Shown one piece after another: positions 49,134 to 60,282 of a stretch of DNA of 64,000 nucleotides. Numbering within the stretch: position 1 is the stretch's first letter; each line of letters starts with the position of its first letter. Both the position numbers and the translations under genes were made by a program. Under the pieces are notes generated by a model. The model was given only the letters and a program-made list of their open reading frames with translations, was not told where the DNA came from and ran no database searches. Origin of the DNA: Vibrio sp. AND4 (lineage in GTDB: Bacteria > Pseudomonadota > Gammaproteobacteria > Enterobacterales > Vibrionaceae); NCBI RefSeq assembly GCF_000171815.1, contig NZ_ABGR01000002.1:372001-436000 (forward strand). Reading direction: 5' to 3'.

Positions 49134-49729
49134 CTACTTTCACTTTGTTGACAATCAATCGGGAAGCCGCCATTATTTTGCAAACAATTATCATTTACAA
49201 TAAAAATGTTTTAATTATTATGTAGATAGTAAGAAAAATTGACTCAAATAGGTATCTAACACTTTAAATGCCCCACCTATGTGAACTATGCCACTAATGG
49301 AATAAAAATGTATTGACATAATAATATTAAAGAGTGAGTAACAAGTTGACTCCTTTAGCTAAAATCTATCGTAAATAGTGTTGTTCTTATTGAATTCTGA
49401 CTTTAGAGCAGCATTGACACTGTGTTAATATAATAATTTCAACTTAGATAAAATGCATACTATTATTATTTTCTTATTGTTATCTTTGGCAATTAAAGCA
49501 AAAAATGATAGCCATTAAAATAAAAATCATGAGTAACATAACTTTAAATTAATAATAAGGTAAATATTACTTACTTAGCTATAAAAATTTCCAAAAGAAA
49601 TCACTAACAAGATAAATTCAATGTTTTCTTGTTGGCGAAATTAAACCATACAAATAATAATGAATAAGGTTTAACCGTATATTTACCAAGTGTACTTTAA
49701 ACAATAATAAAGACTCAACAGGCGACACA
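49134..49729. other. AT-rich divergent region between angN and angH
   Basis: 596 bp, strongly AT-rich, with no gene. It contains a Fur-like site close to angN. No clear ribosome site precedes the angH ATG beyond a loose purine stretch (CAACAGGCGAC). The spacer is long enough to hold additional regulation or a small RNA, but I see no terminator-like hairpin in it. Confidence 0.6.
49179..49193 (-). promoter_or_regulatory. Fur-box-like site upstream of angN
   Basis: TGCAAACAATTATCA matches about 11 of 15 positions of the 7-1-7 Fur motif, with a perfect ATTATCA half, 46-60 bp before the angN start. Confidence 0.5.
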
Positions 49730-50890
49730 ATGAAACTATCCAATGAGGATCTAAGCAGGCTTAATGAATTTTGGATTTACTGTAATCAAAACCAGTATTT
49801 TAATGTTGGCTATCCCGAATCTGCTGATTTCGATTACTCCAATCTAGAAAAGTTTATGAAGTTTTCTATTAATAACTGCGGCGATTGGAGAGAAGAAAGC
49901 AACTACAAACTCAATTCCTTTGACTTTGAGAGAGACGTCATGCGTTACTTCGCTCAATTGTTCAATATCGCCCCGCAAGATAGTTGGGGCTATATCTCTA
50001 ACGGTGGAACTGAAGGCAACCTATTTTCCTGCTATCTAGCCAGAGAACTCTTTCCAAATGGTTATCTCTATTACTCTGAAGAGACTCACTACTCTGTAGA
50101 TAAAATCGCTAGACTACTCAAGATCCCAGCACGCAAAATTCCTGCATTATCAAACGGCGAAATAGACTATCTACAGCTCGTTACTCAAATTAAGCAAGAC
50201 CAACAAACTAGCCCTATTATCTTTGCCAACATTGGTTCAACCATGCGGGGAGCAATCGACAATATCGAACGAATACAGCACGACCTTGCTGCTTTAGGGC
50301 TCGATAGACATGACTATTATATTCATGCAGATGCCGCATTAAGTGGCATGATTCTACCTTTTGTGGATCAACCACCGCCATTCTCGTTTGAAGATGGTAT
50401 TGACTCCATTACGGTATCTGGACATAAGATGATTGGTTCACCTATTCCATGCGGGATCGTGCTCGTCAAACAGCATATGGTTGACCAAATTTCTGTAGAA
50501 GTAGACTACATCTCGTCACGCGATCAAACCATCAGTGGTTCAAGAAATGGCCATAGCGCCCTATTCATGTGGACTGCGATCAGGAGTCATACCATGTCAG
50601 ATTGGAAAACTAAAGTGAAGCTTTGTTTAGACATGGCGGAATATACCGTTCAGCGCTTCCAAAAGGCGGGTATCGAAGCATGGAGAAATAAGAACTCAAA
50701 CACGGTCGTCTTCCCTTGCCCATCTGAACCCATTTGGCGAAAGCATTCTTTGGCTACGTCTGGGGATGTTGCGCACATCATCACCATGCCACACCTAAAT
50801 AGCACAATGCAATTAGACGTATTAATCGATGATGTCATTTTTGATTTATTGCCCGACTACGCCCTTGGTCATGTAATTGGGCAGAACTAA
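49730..50890 (+). CDS. angH: Histidine decarboxylase AngH (PLP-dependent)
   Basis: A 386-aa group II PLP-dependent decarboxylase that makes histamine from histidine, the precursor hydroxylated by Ang[26 protein letters not shown] (PLP-contacting Asp) and [10 protein letters not shown] with the Schiff-base Lys233 are all seen. The length matches pJM1 AngH and the Morganella-type enzyme. Confidence 0.94.
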   Translation: MKLSNEDLSRLNEFWIYCNQNQYFNVGYPESADFDYSNLEKFMKFSINNCGDWREESNYKLNSFDFERDVMRYFAQLFNIAPQDSWGYISNGGTEGNLFSCYLARELFPNGYLYYSEETHYSVDKIARLLKIPARKIPALSNGEIDYLQLVTQIKQDQQTSPIIFANIGSTMRGAIDNIERIQHDLAALGLDRHDYYIHADAALSGMILPFVDQPPPFSFEDGIDSITVSGHKMIGSPIPCGIVLVKQHMVDQISVEVDYISSRDQTISGSRNGHSALFMWTAIRSHTMSDWKTKVKLCLDMAEYTVQRFQKAGIEAWRNKNSNTVVFPCPSEPIWRKHSLATSGDVAHIITMPHLNSTMQLDVLIDDVIFDLLPDYALGHVIGQN

Positions 50891-50900
50891 TTCATCACGT

Positions 50901-50951
50901 TTACACCCAAGTATCCTCGTGGTACTTGGCTCAGCGAAAGTGACTTGGTTT
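50901..50951 (-). repeat. Dispersed palindromic intergenic repeat, copy A
   Basis: Contains CCAAGTA...TACTTGG around a short centre, followed by CTCAGCGAAAGTGACTTGG. It is related to copies at 55640-55671 and 59366-59408. See the finding on the repeat. Confidence 0.65.
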
Positions 50952-51261
50952 GTAGAAGTGGCGATTTAAAGGGTTAGTTAGGGCCTAATCAAGAATCGGC
51001 AACAAAGTATACAAGCCAAGTCAACTTGCCCTTCGGGAGTGTGTCATTGACCCGGTCGCGGCGTCTAGCAACTTGGAAAGAGCCGATTATCCTTTCCTTG
51101 CGGTCGAATCAATGGCGACGCTCTGCATCCTGTATCTTGCAGTCACTTAGGTATCACAATGTCAGTAGAGGACATCAATTTAAAAGGCTTAACATGAAAA
51201 CCACCATTAACTTGACAGCATTTTCTTCATTTATCACTTACGGCTTAAATGAGGTAAGAAT
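50952..51261. other. Spacer between angH and the ABC exporter pair
   Basis: About 310 bp with no convincing gene. Several short stretches such as CAACTTG and CTAGCAACTTGG echo the neighbouring repeat. A 24-codon ORF (51194-51268, starting MKTTINLTAF) overlaps the ABC gene start and might be a coupled leader, but its ribosome site is weak. Confidence 0.5.
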
Positions 51262-52866
51262 ATGCTAAATAGGATCATCCAACATTACATCACGCCAGCA
51301 TTACTACCAGCTTTACGGCCGTCAGTAGCAAAACTAGCTTGTGGCGTTGCCTGTGAAGTGTCTGCTGCTGTAGCAAAACTCGGCGCCCTTTTATGCTTAA
51401 TTCAGCTCATTGATGAGCTATCAAGCCAATGGGTTTACGCTGCAATTGGATTATGGGTAATCAGTGCGATTATTGCATCTTTTGGCTCTTGGTTAGTGCA
51501 CGATGCCGAGTCTGTTTTTTCGAATCGTCTGCGTCGTGAAGTAGCGCAGCACTTAGTTCGCTTACCCAGTAAAACCATATCGAGATACGGCGATAATCAG
51601 TTGCGCCGATTGGTATCAGAGGATATCAATACACTTCATCATATGGTGGCACATTTACCAGCAGAATTAGTGACATTCATTATTGTACCCGTCTCTTCAA
51701 TAGTGATCATGTTAGCTCTTGCAGGCCCAATCGCGCTATTCATCCTTCTCCCTGGTTTGATTGCATCACTATATTACTTGCTATTTTTGCCTCGGTTTGC
51801 GGCCAAACATGGAGCCGAACGAATGACCATAATGGGCGATATCGTCACCGCGGTTAATGATTATACAAGGGGGATTAGAGTCAACCGTATCTACGGCACC
51901 CAAACTGGTGCGCTTACGGATTATTATGACTCGACCAGGCGTTTCACCCAGGGCATTGTCAAGTGGGTAGGTAGTGTTGCTCTTCCCGCGGCTATCGCGG
52001 TCGCTTTACTTCAGGCCGTTGCCACTTTTGCGATTGGGTATGCCGTTGCCTACCAACTTAGCCCTGCAGCAATGGCATCCGTATTCTTTTTTGGATTAGC
52101 TATCGTCACGCCAGTATTAAAGCTTGGACACGGGTTGGACTACATCACAGCTGGCAAAAATGCGGCCAACAATATCAGCGAGTTCTTGCAACAGCCAACG
52201 ATTGTCAGCGGTAAACTCAATCACAAATCACAACCACAAAAGTTACGTGGCTCAGGCTTAGTTGTCGTGAACAACAAAAAGACCATCATCGACAATCTCA
52301 CTCACGATTTTCTGCCTGGTTCCTTTACCGCAATTATGGGACAAAGCGGGGCAGGAAAAAGTACCTTGCTGCGTATCTTAGCTGGCCAAGAAACACCCGC
52401 ACATGGCAGTGTTTTATTGGGACGTGAGGAACTGTTCGACCTTACTGAGACTGCACGCTATCAGGCAATACGCTATCTCCCTCAGGAGACTGGCGCGCTT
52501 AAAACCACCATTAGAGAAAACTTGCAGCTAAGCGCACCAGGCGCAGGTGATGATGAGCTATATCTTGCGCTGTCCCTTGCTCGACTAGACCTTGATCTTG
52601 ATTCTGACGCGAGCTTGCTGTCCGGCGGCCAGCAACAACGTATCGCACTAGCGGGCATTTTTTTATGTGATACAAATGTTATTTTGCTTGATGAGCCCAC
52701 CAGTGCACTCGATGACGATACCGCAATCGACATCATCAAAAGTTTAGCCGCACTCACTCAACAACATAATAAAACGTTGATCATGGTAACACACGATTCA
52801 AAGCTTGCTCGACTGGCTGACTTTACTCTCACATTAAGTGACCAACGACAGGATGACCAAGTATGA
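51262..52866 (+). CDS. ABC half-transporter, probable siderophore exporter subunit 1
   Basis: A 534-aa protein: N-terminal exporter-type membrane domain (six helices, about 15-300), then a nucleotide-binding domain with Walker A GQSGAGKST, signature LSGGQQQRIAL and Walker B VILLDEPTSALDD. GAGGT precedes the ATG. It overlaps the next gene by ATGA, so the two form a heterodimer. Position inside the anguibactin locus suggests siderophore export. A YbtPQ-like import role is the alternative. Confidence 0.85.
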   Translation: MLNRIIQHYITPALLPALRPSVAKLACGVACEVSAAVAKLGALLCLIQLIDELSSQWVYAAIGLWVISAIIASFGSWLVHDAESVFSNRLRREVAQHLVRLPSKTISRYGDNQLRRLVSEDINTLHHMVAHLPAELVTFIIVPVSSIVIMLALAGPIALFILLPGLIASLYYLLFLPRFAAKHGAERMTIMGDIVTAVNDYTRGIRVNRIYGTQTGALTDYYDSTRRFTQGIVKWVGSVALPAAIAVALLQAVATFAIGYAVAYQLSPAAMASVFFFGLAIVTPVLKLGHGLDYITAGKNAANNISEFLQQPTIVSGKLNHKSQPQKLRGSGLVVVNNKKTIIDNLTHDFLPGSFTAIMGQSGAGKSTLLRILAGQETPAHGSVLLGREELFDLTETARYQAIRYLPQETGALKTTIRENLQLSAPGAGDDELYLALSLARLDLDLDSDASLLSGGQQQRIALAGIFLCDTNVILLDEPTSALDDDTAIDIIKSLAALTQQHNKTLIMVTHDSKLARLADFTLTLSDQRQDDQV

Positions 52867-54545
52867 AACCTAAAAATACTGTATCTTCCAGCGCAACCAT
52901 GCCTTTTAACGCTAAGTCTCGTTTGTATCGAGTGGCAATAGGTTGGACTTTTGTTGCTCTATTTGAAGCCATCGCGTATACATTTCTTGCGGTGTCCATT
53001 GTAGAAAAAGCATCCCCGATATACGTGCTGATAACGGCAGCACTTGCCGTGCTCGTTACCGTCCTAGTGCAACGATCTGGGTTTATTTCTGGCGCTAGGT
53101 TAGCAGGAGACCTTTACGCTGCAGTAGGACGCGCACTCAGTAAAGCCAAGCTTGCATGGTTTAGCGAACAGCGCCGCACGCAACTTAACCAATTGGCAGA
53201 GCGAGGTATACCTGGATTTATGGCAATCCCCGCCCATCATTTGCAGACATTTTTACACGCGCCACTACTGCCGATTTTCTTGGTCTTTGGAATTGGTATC
53301 GTGGGAGGAATACAAATTGCGCTGTTAAGTTGCGCACTTTTAATCCTTGCGTTAACCGTACAATTTACAGCGCAGCGTCAACTTAGTCGTTCAGACAAAG
53401 ATAGGCACAGGGCAGATGTGCAAGCGACAAAATCAACACTGGAACTGATCGACCATTTTGATTTACTGCGTTCAACAGCAGGTCCAAAACGAGCAATAGA
53501 GCGAATCGACAGAAGTTGGAGCGCACAAGAGAAAGTGTACGCTGGAATCAATAAGAGCGCTTCGTTAGCAACCTTTGTCTCTTCGTTGGCAACCATCTTA
53601 CCACTCGCAGGCCTTGCTACCTACCTTGTGTGGGCACAGATGACTCAACCACTTCTCATCTTGGCCCTACTGATTTTAATTACTCGCGCAGCCGCACCAC
53701 TCGGAGAATTAGCATTAGCAGGGTTCGCTATTAATGATGTAAAAGCCTCAATAAACAATTACGGACAACTAACCAATGTCCCTACCCTGACAGAAGCTAG
53801 AGGTAGAAATGCGGCTATCCCGAACAACCATAAGTTAGAACTGAATCGTGTTAGCCATCAAGACTTATTTGCGGATGTCAGCTTGGAAGTCAAACAAGGT
53901 GAAACCATTGTCATTAATGGCATCAGCGGCAGTGGAAAAAGTACATTGCTCGGCCTGTTTCTTCGATTTGATGATCCGAGCAAAGGGTCTATATCGCTTG
54001 GTGGTGTCGATCTTAAAGACATCCCATATGAGTCTTTCATTCAGCATATCGCTTACGTCTCACAGGATCCGATTATCTACACGGGAACGCTAGCAGACAA
54101 TATTCGTTTAGGAAACCCAAACGCCACTGACGAAGAGATCGAGCATTTTGCTGGATGTGCAGAACTTAATGAGCTTATTGCCTCGTCTGACAAAGGGATT
54201 CATCAGTCAGTCGGACAAAAAGGCACTGGGCTATCCGGTGGTGAGAGACAACGAGTCGCGATCGCACGAGCCCTGATCAAAAAAGCGCCGATCCTAGTGT
54301 TCGATGAAGCGACATCAGCACTAGATGAAACCACCGAAAAAAGAATTGCTGATCATATTCATCATTTAGACTCTACAGCGATTATTGTAACACATCGAGA
54401 CCTGCGAGTTTGGCGTCCAACCGTTGAACTAACGATAGACAACCGAGAGGTAAGGATTCTGGGCCACCCTGCTAACACGGTAAGCACTGATAAAAACAAC
54501 AGTAAGTTAGAGCAGGGTTCTGATGAGCTAGCGTTTAACGTTTAA
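52863..54545 (+). CDS. ABC half-transporter, probable siderophore exporter subunit 2
   Basis: A 560-aa exporter-type half transporter. Membrane domain about 25-310, ATPase domain with GISGSGKST, GLSGGERQRVAIARAL and LVFDEATSALDE, then a short Asn/Ser-rich tail. It is translationally coupled to the preceding gene. Both signature and Walker sites look intact, so this is a pair of active half-transporters. A bidirectional terminator follows. Confidence 0.85.
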   Translation: MKPKNTVSSSATMPFNAKSRLYRVAIGWTFVALFEAIAYTFLAVSIVEKASPIYVLITAALAVLVTVLVQRSGFISGARLAGDLYAAVGRALSKAKLAWFSEQRRTQLNQLAERGIPGFMAIPAHHLQTFLHAPLLPIFLVFGIGIVGGIQIALLSCALLILALTVQFTAQRQLSRSDKDRHRADVQATKSTLELIDHFDLLRSTAGPKRAIERIDRSWSAQEKVYAGINKSASLATFVSSLATILPLAGLATYLVWAQMTQPLLILALLILITRAAAPLGELALAGFAINDVKASINNYGQLTNVPTLTEARGRNAAIPNNHKLELNRVSHQDLFADVSLEVKQGETIVINGISGSGKSTLLGLFLRFDDPSKGSISLGGVDLKDIPYESFIQHIAYVSQDPIIYTGTLADNIRLGNPNATDEEIEHFAGCAELNELIASSDKGIHQSVGQKGTGLSGGERQRVAIARALIKKAPILVFDEATSALDETTEKRIADHIHHLDSTAIIVTHRDLRVWRPTVELTIDNREVRILGHPANTVSTDKNNSKLEQGSDELAFNV

Positions 54546-54564
54546 ACGTATTGGTAACAACATC

Positions 54565-54600
54565 AAAGCACCCCACTTTACACAGAGGGGTGCTTTACAT
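54565..54600. terminator. Terminator between the ABC pair and angB
   Basis: A perfect 10-bp stem AAAGCACCCC/GGGGTGCTTT with a 12-nt loop, 20 bp after the ABC stop and 25 bp past the angB stop on the other strand. Confidence 0.85.
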
Positions 54601-54620
54601 ATATGTGGGGAAGGCAATTT

Positions 54621-55487
54621 TTAAGCAGTAATTTGCGTTGCCTCCCACCACTCTTTAATTGTGTGTAGAGCGACCATTTCAGCAAGCTCGACATTAAAGC
54701 CTAATGCCTTCCAACGGCTATGTAGTGTCATGACTCGAATAGAGTCTAAGCCAAGAAATATTAGGTTTTCCTCCACATCCACCTCATCCAGATCTACGTC
54801 AAGTATGTCAGCGACATCCTTCCTCATAGTCTCTAAGCTAAAAGTACTTGCTACTGTCGAAGGTTGAACCGCTTGGACAAATTCATTGACGGATTTAACG
54901 CTCCCACTCCTACCTGATACGTACTTAAGCGTATGGAGATGGTCTTCTTCAGAGAAGTCCGCAATCGAATCACCAATAACAAAAGGTTTAATATCGAGCA
55001 TAAACGCGTCCAGTGCCGTTGATAGAATACCGATATGGCCGTAGACACCGACAATAATGAGCTGATCTCTTTGCTCCTCTTGCATCCACTGGAGCAATGG
55101 CGTTTTCTTAAACGCACTATAACGCCATTTGGTATATTGAATGTCTCCACCTTGAGGTGACACTTCGCTCGTTATCTCAGTATCTTGAGTTAATCCAGTA
55201 CCCCAAAAGTCCGTCAGCAACGCTCTTTCATTTGGTTCCTGATTGGCAGGCTGAGCGGTATAAATAACAGGAATATTGGCAGCTCTGGCATTGTCTAAAA
55301 CTTTACTTACGTTTTCTAAAAGCTCTGGTACTGGTGACTTTGTTTTATCAAAGAAGTTGAGGAAATAAGTTTGCAAGTCATGAACTAAAACAACAGCCTT
55401 TTTAGGATCTATTTTCCAATTCACTGTGTTTTCTGGAAATAACTCCGGTTGAGGCAGGTTATACGAGGCGATCTTAGGAATGGCCAT
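54621..55487 (-). CDS. angB: Isochorismatase with aryl carrier domain, AngB
   Basis: A 288-aa bifunctional protein. Residues 1-205 form the isochorismatase (VLVHDLQTYFLNFFD with the catalytic Asp, KWRYSAF, IIVGVYGHIG), which gives dihydro-dihydroxybenzoate. Residues 210-288 form the aryl carrier domain with LGLDSIRVM, whose Ser249 takes phosphopantetheine and then 2,3-dihydroxybenzoate. Length and architecture match AngB/EntB/VibB. In pJM1 an internal product (AngG) covers the carrier part only. A strong Fur box lies upstream. Confidence 0.94.
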   Translation of the reverse strand: MAIPKIASYNLPQPELFPENTVNWKIDPKKAVVLVHDLQTYFLNFFDKTKSPVPELLENVSKVLDNARAANIPVIYTAQPANQEPNERALLTDFWGTGLTQDTEITSEVSPQGGDIQYTKWRYSAFKKTPLLQWMQEEQRDQLIIVGVYGHIGILSTALDAFMLDIKPFVIGDSIADFSEEDHLHTLKYVSGRSGSVKSVNEFVQAVQPSTVASTFSLETMRKDVADILDVDLDEVDVEENLIFLGLDSIRVMTLHSRWKALGFNVELAEMVALHTIKEWWEATQITA

Positions 55488-55546
55488 TTAGTTATCCTTA
55501 TCTAAAACGATGACTACAAATTAAGGGGCAAGTGCGCCCAGAGAAA

Positions 55547-55569
55547 AATATTGATAATCAATATCATTT
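55547..55569 (-). promoter_or_regulatory. Fur box upstream of angB
   Basis: The 15-mer TGATAATCAATATCA (55552-55566) matches 14 of 15 positions of the 7-1-7 Fur motif, 65-79 bp before the angB start. Iron repression is expected. Confidence 0.85.
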
Positions 55570-55639
55570 ACGGCAATTCTAAGCTAACAATGGATATAAA
55601 ATCAATTGCTTATGAGGGTTAATTCTATAAACCGCATTC

Positions 55640-55671
55640 AACCAAGTCATCTCGAGATGCTTGGGTATTTA
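55640..55671 (+). repeat. Dispersed palindromic intergenic repeat, copy C
   Basis: AACCAAGTC followed by the palindrome CATCTCGAGATG and CTTGGGTATTTA. It looks like an internally shortened copy of the unit at 50901-50951 in the opposite orientation. It lies between angB and pheT, at the edge of the siderophore block. Confidence 0.6.
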
Positions 55672-55719
55672 AATGGTCGATTTCGCTTATTACTCGCAAT
55701 CTCATCACATCGACGGATA

Positions 55720-55749
55720 CAAAAAACCCTGCCAGAATGGCAGGGTTTT
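55720..55749 (-). terminator. Terminator after pheT
   Basis: A perfect 11-bp stem AAAACCCTGCC/GGCAGGGTTTT with a 5-nt loop and a T tract on the minus strand, 30 bp past the pheT stop. Confidence 0.92.
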
Positions 55750-55778
55750 CATTTCTTAAAAAGATACGTTACGTAAAA

Positions 55779-58199
55779 TTAATCACGTAGAGACGCACCA
55801 AACTTCTCAGATACGTGAGCAACGATAGCGTCAACCGCACCAGCAATGTCTGCATCTTCAAGCGTACGCTCAACTGACTGTAGCGTCAGGGCGATAGCTA
55901 GGCTCTTCTTACCTTCTTCAACACCTTTACCAACGTAAACGTCGAATAGTTTCGCATCTTTCAGGAACTCGCCACCTTGTTCTAAACAAGCGTTAACGAT
56001 ATCACCAGATGCTACGGCTTCGTCAACCACTACCGCAATGTCACGACGGTTTGATGGGTACTTAGAAAGCTGTACTGCTTCTGGAATCACTTTAGTGTTG
56101 ATTGCAGACCATTCCACTTCGAATACGATAGTACGGCCGTTTAGGCCAAACTTGCGCTCTAGTTCTGGATGAACCGTACCAATCACACCAACTTGCTTGC
56201 CATCAACGATGATAGCAGCAGATTGACCTGGGTGAAGCGCTGGGTTCGCTGCTTTGTCTTCAGCAGAAAGTGCTGCGAAAGAGTAAGCCGCTTCGTTTGC
56301 TGTAAGCTCAAGAACCGCTTCTAGATCGCCTTTCAGATCAAAGAAATCAACGGTGTTAGTTTCGATGTCCCAGTGCTCTTCACTGCGAGTACCTGCGATA
56401 ACACCTGCAAGCATAGGCTCTTGGCGCATACCGTTTTCAGCAGACTCACATGGGATGAAACGTAGGCCGTATTCAAATAGACGAACACGTGGCTGTTGAC
56501 GCTTCTGGTTGTGAACCACAGTATTTAGTAGACCTTGGATAAGGCCTAGACGCATTGCTGACATATCCGCAGAGATTGGGAATGGCAGGATTAGCGGCTC
56601 AACACCCGGTACAACCAACTTTTGCTGCTCTGGCTCAACGAAGCTGTAAGTGATTGCTTCTTGGTAACCACGGTCAACAAGTAGGTTACGAACGCGTTTT
56701 AGCGGAATGTTCGCTTCTACGTGGTCGTGCATCTTAAGTGCCGCCGCTGGGTTTTGGTTAGGGATGTTATCGTAACCGTAGATACGACCTACTTCTTCAA
56801 TTAGGTCTTGCTCGATTGCGATATCAAAACGCCATGTCGGTGCTGTCGCTGTCCAACCTCTTTCTTGGTTAGCAAGAGCAGTAGTCTCTACAGTTAGGCC
56901 AAGACGCTCTAGGATTTCTACTACGTCAGTATCCACAATGTGGTGACCTAGTAGGTTGTCTAGTTTAGTACGACGTAGAGTAACTTTGTTTGGCTTAGGT
57001 AGGTCTGCTTCAGACTCTACTGCAACAACAGGCGCTACTTCACCACCACAGATTTCAACAAGAAGCTGAGTTGCACGCTCCATTGCGCTCACTTGTAGTG
57101 CGTAATCCACACCACGCTCGAAACGCATTGATGAATCAGTGTGCAGACCGTAGCTACGTGCGCGACCACGGATGTGGTCAGGTGCAAAGAATGCACACTC
57201 TAGTAGCACGTCTTTAGTCTCAGTTGTTACACCAGACTCTTCACCACCAAAGATACCTGCAATTGCAAGTGCTTTGTTGTGGTCTGCTACTACTAGTGTA
57301 TCTGCGTTTAGTTCTGCTTCGCTGCCATCAAGAAGTGTTAGCTTCTCACCTTGCTCAGCCATACGAACGACGATGCCACCTTCGATCTTCGCGAGATCGA
57401 ACGCGTGCATTGGTTGGCCTTGCTCTAGAAGAACATAGTTGGTGATGTCTACTACAGGATCGATAGAGCGGATACCACAGCGGCGCAATTTCTCTTGCAT
57501 CCATAGTGGCGTTTCAGCTTGAACGTTTACGTTCTTAACCACACGACCTAGGTAACGTGGACACGCAGCCGGCGCTTTCACTTCGATAGACACTTTGTCT
57601 TCGATTGAAGCTGCTACTGCTTCTACTGATGGCTCAGTTACGTCAGCACGGTTAAGTACGCCAACTTCACGAGCTAGACCACGAATGCTGAAACAGTCAG
57701 CGCGGTTTGCTGTTAGGTCTACGTCTACTGTTACGTCGTCTAGACCTAGGAATTCGCGGAAGTCGGTACCAATTACTGCGTCTTCTGCTAGTTCCATGAT
57801 GCCGTCTGACTCAACGTCGATACCTAGTTCAGAGAATGAACACAGCATACCGTGTGATGGTTGACCACGTAGTTTTGCTTTTTTGATTTTGAAATCGCCT
57901 GGTAGAACAGCACCAACAGTCGCTACAGCAACTTTGATACCTAGGCGACAGTTAGATGCGCCACAAACGATGTCTAGAAGTTCTTCAGCGCCAACATCTA
58001 CTTTAGTTACACGTAGTTTGTCAGCGTCTGGGTGTTGACCACACTCAACCACTTTACCTACTTTAACGCCAGTGAAAGAACCAGCGACAGGTAGTACGTC
58101 GTCTACTTCTAGACCCGCCATTGTGATTTGGTGTGTAAGTTCGTCAGTCGATACCGCAGGGTTTACCCACTCACGAAGCCAAGATTCGCTAAATTTCAT
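55779..58199 (-). CDS. pheT: Phenylalanine-tRNA ligase beta subunit
   Basis: An 806-aa subunit of the alpha2-beta2 phenylalanyl-tRNA synthetase. In order: the N-terminal tRNA-binding OB domain ([24 protein letters not shown]), the B3/B4 editing region, the B5 DNA-binding-like domain, the catalytic-like module (AITYSFVEP) and the C-terminal anticodon-binding FDX-ACB domain ([16 protein letters not shown]). Full length. It follows pheS by 18 bp in one operon. In other gammaproteobacteria ihfA comes next. Confidence 0.96.
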   Translation of the reverse strand: MKFSESWLREWVNPAVSTDELTHQITMAGLEVDDVLPVAGSFTGVKVGKVVECGQHPDADKLRVTKVDVGAEELLDIVCGASNCRLGIKVAVATVGAVLPGDFKIKKAKLRGQPSHGMLCSFSELGIDVESDGIMELAEDAVIGTDFREFLGLDDVTVDVDLTANRADCFSIRGLAREVGVLNRADVTEPSVEAVAASIEDKVSIEVKAPAACPRYLGRVVKNVNVQAETPLWMQEKLRRCGIRSIDPVVDITNYVLLEQGQPMHAFDLAKIEGGIVVRMAEQGEKLTLLDGSEAELNADTLVVADHNKALAIAGIFGGEESGVTTETKDVLLECAFFAPDHIRGRARSYGLHTDSSMRFERGVDYALQVSAMERATQLLVEICGGEVAPVVAVESEADLPKPNKVTLRRTKLDNLLGHHIVDTDVVEILERLGLTVETTALANQERGWTATAPTWRFDIAIEQDLIEEVGRIYGYDNIPNQNPAAALKMHDHVEANIPLKRVRNLLVDRGYQEAITYSFVEPEQQKLVVPGVEPLILPFPISADMSAMRLGLIQGLLNTVVHNQKRQQPRVRLFEYGLRFIPCESAENGMRQEPMLAGVIAGTRSEEHWDIETNTVDFFDLKGDLEAVLELTANEAAYSFAALSAEDKAANPALHPGQSAAIIVDGKQVGVIGTVHPELERKFGLNGRTIVFEVEWSAINTKVIPEAVQLSKYPSNRRDIAVVVDEAVASGDIVNACLEQGGEFLKDAKLFDVYVGKGVEEGKKSLAIALTLQSVERTLEDADIAGAVDAIVAHVSEKFGASLRD

Positions 58200-58217
58200 A
58201 GTGATGTATCCCCTGGA

Positions 58218-59315
<1,098 letters not shown>

Positions 59316-59365
59316 TTATTGAATGAAAAGAACACAAAAACATGAAAAAAACAGGTTATTACTCA

Positions 59366-59408
59366 AAACTCCCCCGAGATACTTGATTCAGCGAGAGTGG
59401 CTTGGTTC
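59366..59408 (-). repeat. Dispersed intergenic repeat, copy B
   Basis: CCCCCGAGATACTTGATTCAGCGAGAGTGGCTTGGTTCG-type unit, in the same orientation as copy A at 50901-50951 and similar to it over about 40 bp. It lies between pheS and the XRE regulator gene. Confidence 0.65.
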
Positions 59409-59472
59409 GAAAGCAAGCAATAATTTGAAAATCTGGGGGGGTAAAGGATAGCTAACGTAGTATGAATCTATT

Positions 59473-60282
59473 TTAGACCGACAGGCTCGGCTTATCCCCT
59501 GCTAACGCAATAGCGTTACGAATATCTTCAATGAAGCTGGCGCTGGTTTTTCCAATACCATCAGAAAACTTCACTGGCTGGTGAGGACCTGCGATGAGTA
59601 AAACATTGGTGAAATCTGAAACGTCAAAATCATCAACAACCACATTTTCTGAATGAAAGTTTAGAACGGTGTCAGCAACTTGTTTTTCTATAATGAGAAG
59701 TTGTTCTTCGGTTATTTTCATTCGCGACAAGGCAACTCGAACACATTTCTCATGTGTGGTGGTTTGCTCTTTAATTATCTCAGTGTACTTATCACTAAGC
59801 TTTGAGTTTTCTGAATAGCTATAATAAAGCGGGCCATGCAAAATAATTTTATTCTCTGCGTCAACATGAACCAAATTGAGTAACTCAAGTGCACCTAGGT
59901 AATCCGACATACTTCGCGCTGAGAGATCATACTTTTTCATTAGAATGGCGTAACCATCCTTTCCACGAAGCATTCGTAGTTCACGATAAAAATCGTACAA
60001 ATGAGGAAATTGAAAGAAGACTTCGTCTTGGGTATGGCTAAAATAGTCTTGATCTTCTGCTTGAAGTTGATTGGCCAATTTTTGCAATTCATCAAGGGTA
60101 CAATCGACTGCACGGCAATATTCTAAGAGCTTATCAAGAGCAAGGTTGGTACTGGTCAAATGACGTTTAAAAGTGGATAACGGCATTCCCATTTTCTCAG
60201 ACAACTCTCGATACGTTAGCCCTTTGGTTTTTATAGCTTGTCTTAATGCTGCTAACAAGTACTCAGGAGTAAGTTCTCTCAT
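59473..60282 (-). CDS. XRE-family transcriptional regulator divergent from sulfatase
   Basis: A 269-aa protein. Residues 7-65 form a helix-turn-helix of the XRE type (LTYRELSEKMGMPLSTFKRHL). The remaining about 200 residues are mostly helical, with no recognised ligand-binding family. It may act in the cytoplasm on the adjacent divergent promoter. Position next to the sulfatase pair suggests it controls them. That is inference. Confidence 0.8.
   Translation of the reverse strand: MRELTPEYLLAALRQAIKTKGLTYRELSEKMGMPLSTFKRHLTSTNLALDKLLEYCRAVDCTLDELQKLANQLQAEDQDYFSHTQDEVFFQFPHLYDFYRELRMLRGKDGYAILMKKYDLSARSMSDYLGALELLNLVHVDAENKIILHGPLYYSYSENSKLSDKYTEIIKEQTTTHEKCVRVALSRMKITEEQLLIIEKQVADTVLNFHSENVVVDDFDVSDFTNVLLIAGPHQPVKFSDGIGKTSASFIEDIRNAIALAGDKPSLSV

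Noticed and set aside
51026..51268. 80-codon ORF before the ABC exporter genes
   Set aside because: Only its last 24 codons follow an ATG, the ribosome site is weak and the sequence overlaps repeat-like material.
32826..55778. Integrative element or plasmid integration carrying the anguibactin genes
   Set aside because: No integrase, transposase, attachment repeat or tRNA was found at the borders. Only the short dispersed repeats are present.
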